Assembly (NCBI GenBank): GCA_002812745.2
Contig: NCSJ02000075.1
Coordinates: 87,946 to 151,945, forward strand
Length of the DNA: 64,000 nt
Source of the DNA: Scytalidium lignicola
Lineage: Eukaryota; Ascomycota; Leotiomycetes
Reading direction: 5' to 3'
Made by a program: the position numbers and the translations under genes. The notes below the pieces were generated by a model. The model saw only the letters and a list, made by a program, of their open reading frames with translations. It was not told the origin of the DNA and ran no database searches. Shown piece after piece: positions 24,343 to 36,612 of this stretch (the stretch's first letter is position 1; the number at the start of each line of letters is the position of its first letter).

Positions 24343-26158
24343 ATGGATGATAGGAGGGCACACAGCCCGAAAGCACAAAATGTGTGCCTGTCTTGTCAAC
24401 GACTAAAGCGAAAGTGTGACAAGACACTCCCATGTTGCTATTCTTGTACTCGGTAAGACCCCAGCCGCCCTCTCATTACTTTGGTGATCTTATACACAAC
24501 AGAACTGGACGGCGCTGTAGGTATTCAGAGACCGCCCCATATTGGAACTTCAAGAGACGCAATTGTTACGATGGCCTCATGGTCTCTTCCCTGGAAGAGA
24601 GGAATGGCATGTCTCGAATTCTACCCACGCAAAATCTACGAGATTTGCCAGCATTGGCTGGCAAATCCATTGACATTTTCCGGATTTGGATATAGCCACC
24701 TGGCCGGGTCCGCCGCAGATATAGATATCACTAATGATGTATTGAAAGTGGTTGGATGCATGGCTGTGCTAGAAGCAACTGCGGCCAAATATTTCAAGAA
24801 AGCTTATTGCTGGATGCCAATTATATCCAAGGTCCTACTCTATAATGAGATGCGTGATAGTCAAACACAGCTAAAACCTGGCCTGTTCACCCTGTTACTG
24901 TGAATGTATCTTCTCGTCCAGGAACCATCAGACGACAACTTTGAACCGATAGGATCATGGCTCTATTCGAGGGTAAAGAGCTTGCTCGCTCTGTCTGAGT
25001 CAGCTGGTGGCTTTTCTCTCCGTACTCTTCAGTCTAGGCTTCTGATCACCCTCTTCGAGCTGGGCCACGACATACATCCTGCAGCATATGTGTCGGTCGG
25101 AACCTGCGCTTCGACTGCAGTAGCAATGGGCATAAACGAGTTACATCTGGCAAGATCGCCACCGGAGATTAATGAATGGATCAAGCAGGAGGAAAAGAAA
25201 CGGGTGTGGTGGGCTACTGTCCTAGTCGATCGGTATGCGGAATATTCTAGTGCGGTTGTGTTATAAGATTGATGACAAGCCATCTATACGGCCGATTATT
25301 CGCCCTAAATATCTTCGCGACCTTTTCGATATATTCAGAGCATTTCTGACGGTTTAACAGGTACGCTAATTTGAAGCTCGGCAGCAACGTCTTTACCGTT
25401 CGAGATCCCAGGCCGGAGAGCCTACTTCCTGCCGATGATGATGCCTGAGATAAAGGGGTAAACAAAATACATGTTCCGATGTCTGTATAATAATAACTAG
25501 GATGGCAGATACTACCACCCGGTCCTCCCTTACCAACGTCCACACCATCGAGTATACGAGTGGGCCCATTTGCATGTCAAGTTCAAGTAGCTCATTTGTT
25601 AGGCCGGGTTCTTAGACATGTTAATGACTCAACGGATGACAAAATCTTCAATAGACAAGAAGCAGAACAGCTAGGACGCACACTGGATGCTTTTGCACAA
25701 CTCTTGCCGGCTCTTGCCGAAGAGGACTGTGGGTCGTATTGTAGTGCTATTGGCATGTGTAATAGGTAATATTTCTCTAACTCTATGACTAGATCAACAC
25801 TGATATACCCTTCAGTGCGTTGATGCTACTTCGAGAGTCACCTGGCTGGAAAGATAATTATAACTTAGTCGACGACGCTCACTCTGTTTCAGAACCAAAA
25901 TCAACTCCAGCGGAGGTTGCTGAGGATATCATTCACCAATACAACAACGCAGATCCTGCAAAAGTGGACTATAATTACATTGCACCTTTTGTTATTCACT
26001 CAATTTATCATGCAGCAATTGTCTTGATTTTCGAACTGCGAACCTTGGCTGATTCGCGATGCTCTGTTGCCATAGCACCTCTGAAGGCTATTCTCCAAAA
26101 CTTTAGTAGCCGGTGGATTGTAGCTAGTAAGGATCCTTCTCACTGCTCTCAGTATTAA
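24343..26158 (+). pseudogene. Dead Zn2Cys6 transcription factor gene
   Basis: Exon 1 (24343-24452) and the start of exon 2 (from 24503, after a 50-base intron) encode a complete Zn2Cys6 cluster: CLSCQRLKRKCDKTLPCCYS, then CTRTGRRCRYS across the splice. Such regulators usually control metabolic or secondary-metabolite genes. The regulatory domain is recognisable downstream: AYCWMPIISKVLLY, LQSRLLITLFELGHDIHPAA, EEKKRVWWATVLVDR, then VRDPRPESLLPADDD, then LDAFAQLLPAL. The frame shifts between exon 2 and the WMPIISK block, and TGA stops interrupt at 24901 (before MYLLVQEP) and 25446 (after ADDDA), both where Trp is plausible. More stops lie near 25490. Introns near 25230-25360 and 25768-25815 can still be traced. 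Confidence 0.75.
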
Positions 26159-27017
26159 AATTTTTACGCGAAAGCAGGGAAATATCCTATCGCAATTGGC
26201 CAGTACCTTTTGGAAACGGCAACAAATTCAAACGGGATCGTTTGAGAAAGGTGAGAAAGCGAGGATCATTTATATATCAACCCTCTTTGAGTACCTTAAG
26301 TTTAGGCCGACAATAGATGCCCTAGTTTTGCGAGGCTGTGGAACATATTACATTGCTTATGACGACCGAAATTTCTTCTTAATCCAGTTTGTTTATACTA
26401 GCTAGTACTAATGTGTAACTGATCACCTTGTTGACCAGGCTAGTTTCGTATATATACTGCTAATCCTAAGTCGTATGCAAGTCATGCACTTCTTTGCTAA
26501 AAGTCGGTCTCGTAATTATTTCATTTATATGACTTTGATTTAACAGTCAGAGTTCTTATTAGTAGCAATAAGAATACTCTACCTATATACTATATATTTG
26601 CTACTTATCTACACGATGCGGGGCATGATTTGACTTCAGGGTTCCAACCTTGAAACAAAAGTGGGCAGCTCTCTCCGCATTTCTTCCTTCAAAATACCAG
26701 CTCGAATCAAGCCAGAGGAAGTTGTTATAGATTTACTTCATGTCGTAGCACTAAGATACTACTATATAATAACTATTATAAGTTGGACGATCTATAAAAC
26801 GGGGATAATGAATGCTTTGTTCTGAAGGCTATACCATAGCTCTCATCAAGCATAGCACTGAGCCGGAACTATTTATCCGAGAAATTCGCAAGACAGTCGA
26901 GATATCACATCACTGCTGTGTTATTTCAATGCTATTGTTACAAAAGTCTCGCATTAGGCCAATTTGACCCATCACATCACCAGCATACGCTCGTTCAAAC
27001 TCAACTCTCGACTGAAA
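26159..27017. other. AT-rich intergenic
   Basis: No gene seen. The first 250 bases may include the extreme 3' end of the dead regulator. Confidence 0.45.
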
Positions 27018-27981
27018 ATGTCAGGAATCACAGACTGCTGTCCCAGCACCCTCCCGCCGGTAGTATCAACAGCCTATACGCCAGCGGGGACGCACACAAC
27101 TCTCGCTGGACTCAAGACATGTCCTTGCTCCATTTGTGAGTCTTTAATAGGAACCTTTTGACTGACGAAATATCTAGACATCACTGGATCCTCCGTCTCA
27201 CCTCGGACCGTCCTGCTTATCTATGACGTCTTCGGCCCAGCCTTGCAGACCCTTCAAGGCGCCGACCGTCTCGCGGCCTCGCTCTCTGCTACGGTGCTCG
27301 TCCCGGACTTTCTGAAAGGTAGCTATGCTCAAGACGCATGGTTTACTGGGGAGCTCTCAGAAGAAGCCAAGCAGCAACAGCGAGCATTCCGGGAATCTAG
27401 CGACCCAACCCAAAAGGTGGGGTTAGTAACGGATGTAATCAAATCGTATGAAGAAGGTGAAGGAAAGAGGGAAGGCGGGAGGGTGTGGGCATGCTTGGGA
27501 TTCTGCTGGGGAGCCAAAGTGAGTGTTTCGTGCGTGCATTGCATTTGATTATCAGAGTGTTAATGAGAGGATAGGTCACGGCACTGGCATCAGCGGGACC
27601 CAATCCACCATTCAAAGTCTCAGCTCAGGGACATCCTTCGTACGTTTGCAGCCATTTCACCTTTATTCCCCTTGTTTTCTTATCCAGGTTTTCCTCCTTA
27701 GTTCACTAACTCTCCTATCAAGGCGTCTCGCACGCGAGGATGCAGAAGCCATTACAATCCCACACATCATCCTCGCGGCACCATCGGATAATAAAGAAGG
27801 CGGCGTAGATGCATATGCCGAGGTGGCCAATCTGGATGGAAGGAAGTGGGTTGTAGAGACGTATGAGAAAATGTTCCACGGGTGGATGGCAGGGCGGGCA
27901 AAATTGGACGATGAAGAGAACGCACGAGAGTACGAGCGGGCATATAATCAAGTTGCAGCATTCTTTGCGGAGAATTTCTAA
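27018..27981 (+). CDS. Dienelactone hydrolase family protein
   Basis: Four exons, 27018-27120, 27178-27518, 27575-27639 and 27723-27981, give 255 residues of alpha/beta-hydrolase fold. The catalytic triad is visible: Cys in ACLGFCWGAK (about residue 142), Asp in LAAPSDNKEG and His in KMFHGWMAGR. Family members hydrolyse dienelactones in the beta-ketoadipate route for aromatics, but most fungal paralogues have unknown esters as substrates. The start MSGITDCCPS is typical. The first intron is ambiguous: family alignment (AGLKT-YITG) favours a weak donor GTCCTT at 27121, while a canonical GTGAGT at 27136 would insert five residues. The gene lies beside the dead regulator and near an oxygenase and a transporter, and could be part of one catabolic set. 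Confidence 0.88.
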
Positions 27982-28938
27982 AGAGGATAGACGAAAGAGA
28001 CGGTCGATATATTTCCACGTCTAGGTCCTGGATGTTTTAACAGGGTTTAGGTCATATTTAAGTGTGATTTATTTTAACCTTCATGCTAGATGAGTGCTTC
28101 CCGGTTGTGCGTATTGGTAATTGCAAGCAGTATCATTACATAAAATCGGCAAATCGGACCTAGAAAAGAACGTGAAAAGACAATCAACTATATTATAAAG
28201 TTACAAGTGTATAAGTATAAGTTATTTTGAATTTCGCACCTTTGAATTTGTTTCTTCTTCTCTTTAATCATCTTTTTACTGTTAATTCTTTTATCACCAG
28301 CAGGATCATAGAATGTTAGTATAAAATGCTATATATTATAGCTCTAAGAGTCTCTACAAGCACCCAATTAGGAATAGCTGAATAAAGAGTATGATTGTAA
28401 AAATTAAAATTAAATAATGGACAAACCATCTGCTAGTGCTCAAAAATGCTCAGCTTTGGCTCAGGTAAAATTGGCAATTGCTCACGTCTGTAGACTAATA
28501 CAGAAGCAGCGAAAGAAAAATCAGTGCATAATAATCGTGGCTTAACTGTTCCATTGGGCGCAATTCAATTCCAACCAATCTCATTTCCTCGTTTGCTTTT
28601 GAGCCGCCGTTATTCCCGTCCTGCCGTCCTGCAGAAGGGTTTTCTTGGCACTATAATGATCGAAGAGCATGTGCAAATGGTAGTTAGAATAGATTGCCAA
28701 AATAATCATACCACATTAACTTTACTTGATGTTTACTGCATCTTCGTAAAGCAATAGCATCACCACTCCAGTGATGATTTTTCGATGACACCGTGTCATC
28801 TCGACTGTACTAGGCAAAGCGCCGTGATCCTACAATCCACATCCTTCCACAACTCCCTGTTAAAAAAGGTTTAAATATCGGTTAATATCCTCAATGGTCT
28901 AGTCAGATAAACATTTATTATTTATTAATTAATAGTTA
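27982..28938. other. AT-rich intergenic
   Basis: No gene supported. A 77-codon frame at 28524-28757 looks like chance. Confidence 0.45.
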
Positions 28939-30078
28939 ATGGTTAAGCCATGGTCTGATTGCTGGATTAAGACACTGTATCGGCCAATTAAGCCCAGTAG
29001 TCATACCTCGTTTATACTTTTATTCGTGCTTCTTCATACATTGAGCTCGATCACCTCTGTGATGGCTGACCAGTTTACCCGGGACGAGATCTGGCGATTT
29101 GCATTGTTAGTCAAAGAAGAAGTTTACCAGTTGGTTGTGGGCTACATTCAGTATGTTAAGGAAGATAGAGACGTCCTTCAATTTTATCTTTTGAGCATTG
29201 GTTGGGTAGTTGTCCCAAAGGTACATATCATGTCTATTTTACTCTATTCTATGCAACTTGTGGGATATTTTTATTGACAGTGTAACTCTATTTCCTTTCA
29301 GGTGATGACAATGATCCTTGGCCTTTTTCTGCGATGGTTTTCATCGTGTAGTATCCAAACAATCGACACTTGGAAATGGCGCACATACAAGATTATAGTT
29401 CTTGTCTACTTCTTTCTTTCCATGAGAGAGCATTATCGAGCCGTCACAGCTCCAACCTTCTTGCGTGCAAAACCATTTCACTCACTGATAGGTGTGAGCC
29501 CATATACTTACTCTAAATACGTCATGCGCAAGGGGCTTCGCCAGGCAATTCTTCGTTCGCATCCCGACAAGGTCGGAGTAGGAAATGAAGAGACATATTA
29601 TAGAGTGAGACAGGCATATGATATTCTGAATAATAAGAATAAGCGATGGGCATATATCAGAATTGGTCCTGACATAGTCAATCACTCAACCTATGATTTA
29701 TGTTTTAGTGATGCCGATTACGCAGCTGCCACTATGCCCATGGTTTTGGCGAAATGGGTTGGTTTGGTCCTTGGAGGCATACAATTGACAAAAAGCTTCA
29801 GGAGATTTAGGGTAGGTATCCCGGATTTCCATTCTTTTCCTGTGTCTCATTTCATCTTGATGATCTTACAGCTAATCTCTGTTATAAACTAGACTTTCTT
29901 TTGGGTTACTTCAGTGGTTATGGTATTAGTAGCACTTGAACTTTCCACTTTCTTTGCAGAAGAACCATTAAACTTCATCCAAAAGTGGATGCCCGACTTA
30001 TTACCGTACCAAGTTAGCCAGTTAGCTAGACGTAGCTTCCTTACAGTCTACCAAGCCATAGATAGATTAATTAGATAG
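28939..30078 (+). CDS. Membrane-anchored J-domain (DnaJ-like) protein
   Basis: Exons 28939-29220, 29302-29811 and 29893-30078 join in phase to 325 residues. Both introns are 81 bases. The J-domain core is in exon 2: RQAILRSHPDKVGVGNEETY (HPD near residue 181), then YRVRQAYDIL. It would stimulate an Hsp70 partner. Hydrophobic segments lie before the J domain (HTSFILLFVLLHTLSSI, LSIGWVVVPKVMTMILGLFL, KIIVLVYFFLSM) and after it (VLAKWVGLVLGGIQL, FFWVTSVVMVLVALELSTFF), so it should be a multi-pass ER or mitochondrial membrane protein. The start may instead be the ATG about 41 codons later (MADQFTRDEIW), which would drop the first hydrophobic stretch. Confidence 0.82.
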
Positions 30079-30885
30079 TAATTCAGATATCTGTCTTCCA
30101 GTATTGAGAAAATGTTGAAACAAAACTCGGATTTCGTCAATCCCTCCCTTTCCTATCGTACTAGCCCATGTGTGTTGTTATAACTGGTAAAACTAGTCGA
30201 TTTATGATTAATCCTAAGCTTAAAATTTCCAGACTGATAATCCTGAAACTAAGCCATTATATAGTTGACTGCCGTCGGCGAAGCCTTGCAATTGAAATGT
30301 TAGGTGTAAGCTAGAAGTCCCTTTTCTATCTATTTAACTATTGCAGCTTGCTCAAGATGTTTTTAAACAAGAAAGCTTACCTCCTACTATTCTTTGTTGC
30401 ACTTTTTTCAATCAACGCCTCGTTACACCTTTTCCAACATCAATCACTTACAACTTAAACATTGTTGCACAGGTTACATACACCGATCGTAATAGGTTCC
30501 CATAAAATTGATTGAAAAAACCAACTACTGAATTAACTACTGAACTAATTACTGTACAGTGAGCAAGTATGACCATATATATAGGGGCTTCTTGGCCCTT
30601 ACAATTTGGCAATATATTATAAGACTTATCAACCAGTATATTCCTCATTGCAGCAATCCATCTACAATGCACAATGTACTCACAACGCATAACCGAAGAC
30701 GCTCAAAAATCCAGCCATGCATCTAGTGCTCAAACCCCAAATTTTCCATATACTCTTATTACATATATTCTTTATACAGGCTCTGGCTCGTTCCCTTTCT
30801 TGATCTGACCATTTTAATGGTACAGATATGCTAGAAAACTTTATGCCCTCGCTGAAAGTTGAAACAACGAAAAACTCAAAGATGC
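30079..30885. other. Intergenic between converging genes
   Basis: AT-rich. Nothing recognised apart from the 3' flanks of both neighbours. Confidence 0.45.
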
Positions 30886-32000
30886 CTATGATGGATCGAC
30901 ATACTTCGGTTTGTCCATCTCTAATTTCATGCCTAGAATCATCTTGATTTCAGGGCAGTACTTCAAGATATGGTTGACCTGATCCTCATTATCCCAGATC
31001 TAACGTAAAAAACAAAATATCAGCACTCATAACGTTTCTTAAAAAAAAAAGGAAAAAGGATATATAACCCACCTGCGGATGATGTACTCCTAACCATCCA
31101 ATATGGTAGCCCATAGGGCTATCATCCCAGACACTCTCAACCGAAAAATGTTTCGAAATGGTGGCATTGGGCATCTGGGCGCCTTCCAAGTCCTTGACCC
31201 GAGTAGTCAACCATAAATCCTCCAGCTCAGGATGCCCCACCGTCCGCTTCTCCTTCTCCAACACTTGTAGAATCTTCGGGATGTTCCTCAGACTCAAACC
31301 TCCATTGCCGCCCCACTGTATCGCGGCGCCCCACGGCGCACCAACCCAATCCCAGTGTAACCAATCATTAAGATTCTGTTCCGAATTCGTGCAGATGATC
31401 GCATCGGGCTGGAAGACAAGCACATGCTCTGCCGGTGCCATAATGTCTTTGTATAGGCCGATGTCAGTGAACATCTGGCTGACGGACTCGCGGTCGGTGA
31501 CCTTGTATTTGGATGGGACGGTGCGGATTTCGAGTTTCCCGGACAATTCGAGTCGTTTGATTGCGGGCTTGGAGCGCATGAAGGATATAGCTTCGTCGGA
31601 GCCCATGAACATGAAGCGCCATTCTGGAGGAACGACTCGCGTCATATGGAGGAAGAGGGCCGGGAGGTGAGGAATTGGGCGGGTTTCGACAAGGAAAGCT
31701 AGTTTGGAGCGATCGAGGGGAGGGATGAAAGGGGTGTATGTAGAGTTGTTCTTATATAGACCGATTGGGAGCACCTGGAATTCCGGAACGGTTGGGTTCG
31801 AAGTCTGTTGGTATCGTAGGAAGGAAAAAGACCTGGTGGGAGATATTACCTGTAAGCAAGGAGCCACAAAGGCACAAGATAGACTGCAAACATCGCGGCA
31901 GAGGCTCTTACATTGATCCAATTAACACTAACAGGATGGCGCCGAGTATAAACGGACGCTTCCGGTGCTCCAGATACCACGGCTCGGTGCCTTGAGACAT
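30886..32000 (-). CDS. DUF5672-family protein, probable Golgi/secretory glycosyltransferase-like
   Basis: Read leftwards, exons 32000-31912, 31832-31073 and 30999-30886 join to 320 residues. The N-terminus (MSQGTEPWYLEHRKRPFILG, then AILLVLIGS) is a type II signal anchor. The lumenal part carries family landmarks LAFLVETRPIPHLPALFLHM, FMFMGSDEAI, FQPDAIICTNS, DWLHWDWVGAPWG, GNGGLSLRN and YHIGWLGVHHPQ, then IWDNEDQVNHILKYCPEIK in the last exon. The G-G-L-S-L-R-N and W-D-W-V-G-A-P-W blocks define DUF5672, a glycosyltransferase-like fold of unproven specificity. In intron 1, using the first of two acceptors would give an immediate stop, so the second (CACCAG) is chosen. Confidence 0.85.
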
Positions 32001-32945
32001 GGTGAAGCCGTTGGCCAGAGCCCTCTCCGCGGGGCTGGATGCGGTGATATGCGGTGGGTGCGGGGGGAGGGAAAGGATGTTCGCATTGGCACCGAGCGAC
32101 GGATATAGAAGAGGGCGTCTACAAGAAAACACAGCGAAAGGAAGCAAAAGACAGGAGATAGAGAGAATGGGGTAAGTAGGCACGAGACATCTGAGGCTGC
32201 GCGGTCATTTTCTCAAAACCAGGGGTATCATCTTCTACGAGGCGTCCACGTAATGGCGCCCCAGGCGGGTTCATATCCCGGGACGCCACCGACTTTAAAA
32301 TATAGCGTTGTTGCCTGAGGACTCAGTTATGTGCCTGGTGAAAGGAGATTGTGGCCTGGCGAGCTTTAACCGAGTGAGGTCCTAATTAATTAACACGACA
32401 TCCACTGAGACTAAATGCAGACTTAGTCATCAGGTTGTCTGGTCGGAGGAGGGCAACTTGACAGGAGCATGCGGATTGGGATGAGCTATGTTACCATATT
32501 GTACCATAGATCCAACTAAAATTCCCATCGACTACTCCTCTTCCTCCTCTTCCTCCTCCTCCTTTCATAGCTTATAATCCTTTACTCAAAAAATCAACAA
32601 GCAAAATATTTATGGAGCCGTGGCATGGCTGGCGGGGTTCAGGAATTGCATTGAATTATTATTAATTTATCCGTTAGTGGGGTGAATAGCTACAACTGAT
32701 GGTAAAATCCAAGTCATGTCATTGAACCGCCCTAATTTTCGGCCGAGCAATCTTATCACGAGCTAATTGTTTCTCATAAATTCTTTTTGATCTTTTTATC
32801 TGACCACTTCAACTAATATACCTTTGCCTGCTCTCCTGACGCTGTATTGTGCGTGCCAGTGAGCAAAGACTGGACTCAACTGCTCTTCCACATCTGCTCC
32901 TCTCATTACCCCGCATTAGCAAAGCGATAATTAGAATTTATTAGA
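32001..32945. other. Divergent intergenic region
   Basis: Promoter space for the leftward DUF5672 gene and the rightward epimerase gene. It contains a TCC-rich tract at 32534-32565. No other gene seen. Confidence 0.5.
32534..32565. repeat. TCC/TTCC-rich simple repeat
   Basis: Interrupted run of CTC, TTCC and TCC units in the divergent promoter region. Pyrimidine tracts of this kind are common in fungal promoters. Confidence 0.7.
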
Positions 32946-34065
32946 ATGGCAGACACAGCTCTCCCCACCAGGCCAGCTGGTGGGAAGAACATCGTTTTCA
33001 CCGGTGGCAGCGGCAAAGCAGGACGCCATGTACTCCCGTACCTCGTTGAAAAGGGCCACAAGATCTTGAACCTAGATCTAGTTCCATTCCCAGATCCTGC
33101 CGCCGATATTTACACTCTAAAGACGGACCTCACGCAATCTGGACAGGTCTTCAATGCCTTGACATCGCATTATAACATGGCCGGCTTTGGCAACAAGAGT
33201 CTACCCCAGCCGCCGGATGTTGTGATTCATTTTGCAGCATATGCGAGGAACCTGCTAGTTCCCGATAATGAAACCTTCCACGGAAATGTGACCAGTACTT
33301 ATAATGTTATCGAAGCTGGTAAGGGTTTCCTAGTATCCTTTTTGGGGGGTAGTAAAGTGAATGCTGAAAATGTAAACGGTATTAGCCTGTAAATTAGGCG
33401 TCAAGAAGATCATCATTGCTAGCAGCGAAACCACATACGGGGTGTGCTTTGCTCAAGGAGAGTCGGATTACCACTGCTTCCCGCTGGAAGAAGATTACGA
33501 TGTCGACCCCGAGGATTCATACGCTTTAAGCAAGATTTGCGGAGAGAAGACGGCAAGAGCAGTAAGTTGCAATTGCTCCTAGAAGCTTTAAAAAAAATCA
33601 GAACTAAAACCTCTGAAATTAGTTTGCACGCCGATTTGGTGTTGATATCTACGTTCTTCGAGTAGGCAATGTCATCGAGCCACATGAATGTAAGTTCTTC
33701 TTTTTAAGGTATTCCCATCCTCAATAGCATCACGTCACTAATGATCTTCAGACGCTCTAAACTTCCCCAAGTATATCGCCAACCCTCCCTCCCGTAAGCG
33801 CAACGCCTGGTCTTACATTGATGCACGGGACCTTGGTCAAATCTGCGATCTGGCGATTAAGAAAAGTGGACTAGGTTTCCAGATATTTAATGCTACGAAC
33901 GATACGATCACCGTGAAAGGTACAACTAAGGAATTCTTGCAGAAGGAATGCCCGAATGTCAAGATCACGAGGGAGATGGGTGAATATGAAGCTCCGTTGA
34001 GCAATCGCAAGATCAGAGAGGTGCTAGGATTTAAAGATGTGCACGACTGGAGGAAGTATGTTTAA
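32946..34065 (+). CDS. NAD-dependent epimerase/dehydratase family protein (extended SDR)
   Basis: Four exons, 32946-33318, 33386-33561, 33623-33689 and 33752-34065, join in phase to 309 residues. The Rossmann motif TGGSGKAGRH is near residue 20. The acidic end of beta-2 (NLDLVPF) favours NAD. VIHFAAYAR follows the usual strand 4, and the catalytic Ser and Tyr-Lys are in IASSETTYG and YALSKICGEK. WSYIDARDLGQICDLAI is the C-terminal substrate-domain signature. Related proteins are annotated as nucleotide-sugar epimerases or uronate dehydrogenase-like enzymes. The short C-terminal domain fits the latter group better, but the substrate is not proven. The frame is intact. Confidence 0.9.
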
Positions 34066-34380
34066 TAACATTGAGGGAATTATCTACAAGAATATAGTGG
34101 TACAGTTAGATACATGATATATTGGCGCGAGAAGAACTAAATTATGAGAGGTTCAGAATCATCTCTATTAGCTATTCTTGATGATATATGTCTATTGAGT
34201 TGAGTTCGCTCGAGGTACATTCTCGCCGTCCTGACATCATGACGTCATATCGCAGCGGGGAGCAGTTGCTTGTAATCACCCGACATGACCTCCCTCTTGT
34301 TGATCTTCTCGACCAACGACGACAACAACACACTTCTACCGATCTCAATCGACTTGATCGTCTCTCCATTAGCCCTAGAT
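34066..34380. other. Short intergenic
   Basis: About 315 bases holding the 3' flank of the epimerase gene and the promoter of the next gene. Nothing else seen. Confidence 0.5.
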
Positions 34381-35158
34381 ATGTCGTCCGACTCAATCGC
34401 CGCCTTTCGCAAAGGCATATCAACCGATCTCAAAAAGCTCGCAGACCAGCACCTTCAGCACGAGTATGTCATCCCGCTGCCCACCCTCCCTGCATTTGAT
34501 TACCTTCTTAATAGACAATATCACTAACATTACTAACACGTGAATTGCGCATATAATGTAGTCTCCGACAAGCAGATCGCGATACGATAAAAACCGCCGC
34601 AAGCAAGATCACCACGCACACCTACGTCGGAACAATCGTCGGCCTGGGCCTGGGGTTAGCACTGGGCTGGCGACTACGGCAGAACCGCCTGCAGTTATTC
34701 CAAGCACTTCGAACAGCAGAGCGGCCCACACATCTAGTATTTGCAGATGGTCGACAAGGTAAGAGTTTTTCCTTTTCCTCCTTTTATCAGTAGAGAAGAC
34801 TCTCCCAGAACACACTCCAACATTCTATCTGGTTTAGATCTCTTTTCTTTCCTTTCTTCGGACTAACTTTGATAAACCAGAGGCGATCCCGGATGTTACA
34901 CCGTGGTTGCAACCTTCAGTAGTCGGCGATATAGCGGCATACACTTTCTTCGCCTTCGGAGGCATGTTTCTGGGCGGAGAATGCGGGCTTTTAAGTGGTG
35001 CAACTGCTGGGCGAAGAACGATTATGAGAGATCCAGAGACGAGAAGCAGGATTGAAAAGGCGTATTTGAACTACAGGATAGATGTGTTGAAGAAGCAGAC
35101 GGAGGTGTTGCAGAATAGTCGTGCGGGGCTGGATGGTGTGGAGCCTATATTGTGGTAG
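34381..35158 (+). CDS. Small conserved fungal membrane protein of unknown function
   Basis: Exons 34381-34463, 34562-34758 and 34881-35158 join to 185 residues. Two membrane stretches are visible: TYVGTIVGLGLGLALGWRLR near residue 55, and DIAAYTFFAFGGMFLGGECG near residue 115. The latter is followed by a Gly-rich turn and a long basic helix (RSRIEKAYLNYRIDVLKKQT). The segment HLVFADGRQEAIPDVTPWL between them is characteristic of a family widespread in Pezizomycotina. Gly-rich helices of this sort are common in mitochondrial or ER small membrane proteins; the location is inferred only. Confidence 0.8.
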
Positions 35159-36612
35159 GTGGATTGTAGTGATGGAAGGGGGNNTTGGGGGGAATCTTGG
35201 TTTTGAAACGCGGAAAATTTGAACTTCCTGGAGGTGACATTTATCTGAGGCTGGATGAAGACGTATTTTTGAGCTAATTCAACTTGAATGGAGAAGACTG
35301 GACCCTTTCTATGTCATTGTAAATACGAAGACAGTTATGCTTTGAGAAAGGTAATCCCCCAAAGAGAGAAATGCCTGACACAATGGCGATTACCTTGAAC
35401 TGATTCTAGGTCTGCAACCAGTGCCCAATGCTTTTATAGTTTAATAACTGTTATACTAGGTAAGAATATTCACAGTGGTATGGACCATATGTATAATAGA
35501 TGATGCCGGAGTCTTTATTGATTGAATGTCTCTACAGCTGCTACTACTATGCAGTAATCCAGCAGGTCTATTGTCGAGCTAGAGGTAGTTTCCTCTTTAG
35601 ACCTGAAGTAGGATAAAAGCTGCGACTTTTAAATCAGCTCTCTCCGCAATTCCCAGGTAGATGCCCCCGAATAGGTGGGTGTATGCGTTATCCTTCATAA
35701 ACATGAAATGAGATGCCCTACGCAAGGAAGGGCCGGTGAAAGAGAACAACCACTTGAAGTTATGATTGCAGTTCACAACGGCGAAGTTTATCCAACTTAG
35801 TGTTATCTACTACAAGTCCATCCTTCTATCACACTCCGAGGTCAAAGACTGTACAGAGTGTACCCATACCTGTAATGCCATCTTTCGCGTTGCAAATTTA
35901 GCTGCATGCAAAATATTTCGAACTTTGGACAGGGTATATATTGTACATGGGATGTGTTCTATTTTTGATCATCCATGCTAGCCGTGGAGCCCTGGGAGTA
36001 ATACAAGCCTCTCTGTGCCCACTCTGACTGTATTCCTCAATGCCACCTAGGTTATTGGGACAAATTTAGAGTAGGCAGTTAATGCAAATAAAAAANGGCC
36101 CGATATTTTCAATGCGGCTCACACTTTAACGTCATATCACTTTATTCGAACCCTTCTTCATTAATCTATAAATATCAAACAGTAAGTTTCAAGCCTCAAA
36201 AATATATTTAAATGTGTACTTCGGAGGAGTGAACCGAAAGTATTTCTCGAAATCCTTGCAGCAGTTTAACATCCTAATTTTATATCATTTTCCGAGCCCG
36301 AATTTATAGAAATTACATCACTCATAATTAAGTTATTTAGAAAATATGATAGTTTCTCTAAATTCAAGTTAAATAATCTAACCCTAAACTTTTGCCACGA
36401 AGAAAAATTATATAATACAAGCTGTGTCATAATTGGCGTGATAGAACATCCATAAGTGGAGGAGGAAGATATAAATTAATACTATATCTCGAGGTGATAT
36501 GAGTCTGTTTTCGCTGGTGTTTGACATAACGAATAGGAGATGTAGGGGGTTTACAAACTTCAATTGGTCCCATGTGCAATCTTGGAGCAAGAGGGGAGTG
36601 CAGATCTAGAAA
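35159..36612. other. AT-rich intergenic
   Basis: About 1.45 kb without a supported gene. It holds two unresolved bases at 35183-35184 in a G-rich run and one at 36096 after an A run. It becomes strongly AT-rich after 36050. Confidence 0.5.

Noticed and set aside
32260..32290. tRNA-like B box (ggttcatatcc)
   Set aside because: No matching 5' acceptor strand or A box at the right distance. The T-stem has only four pairs.
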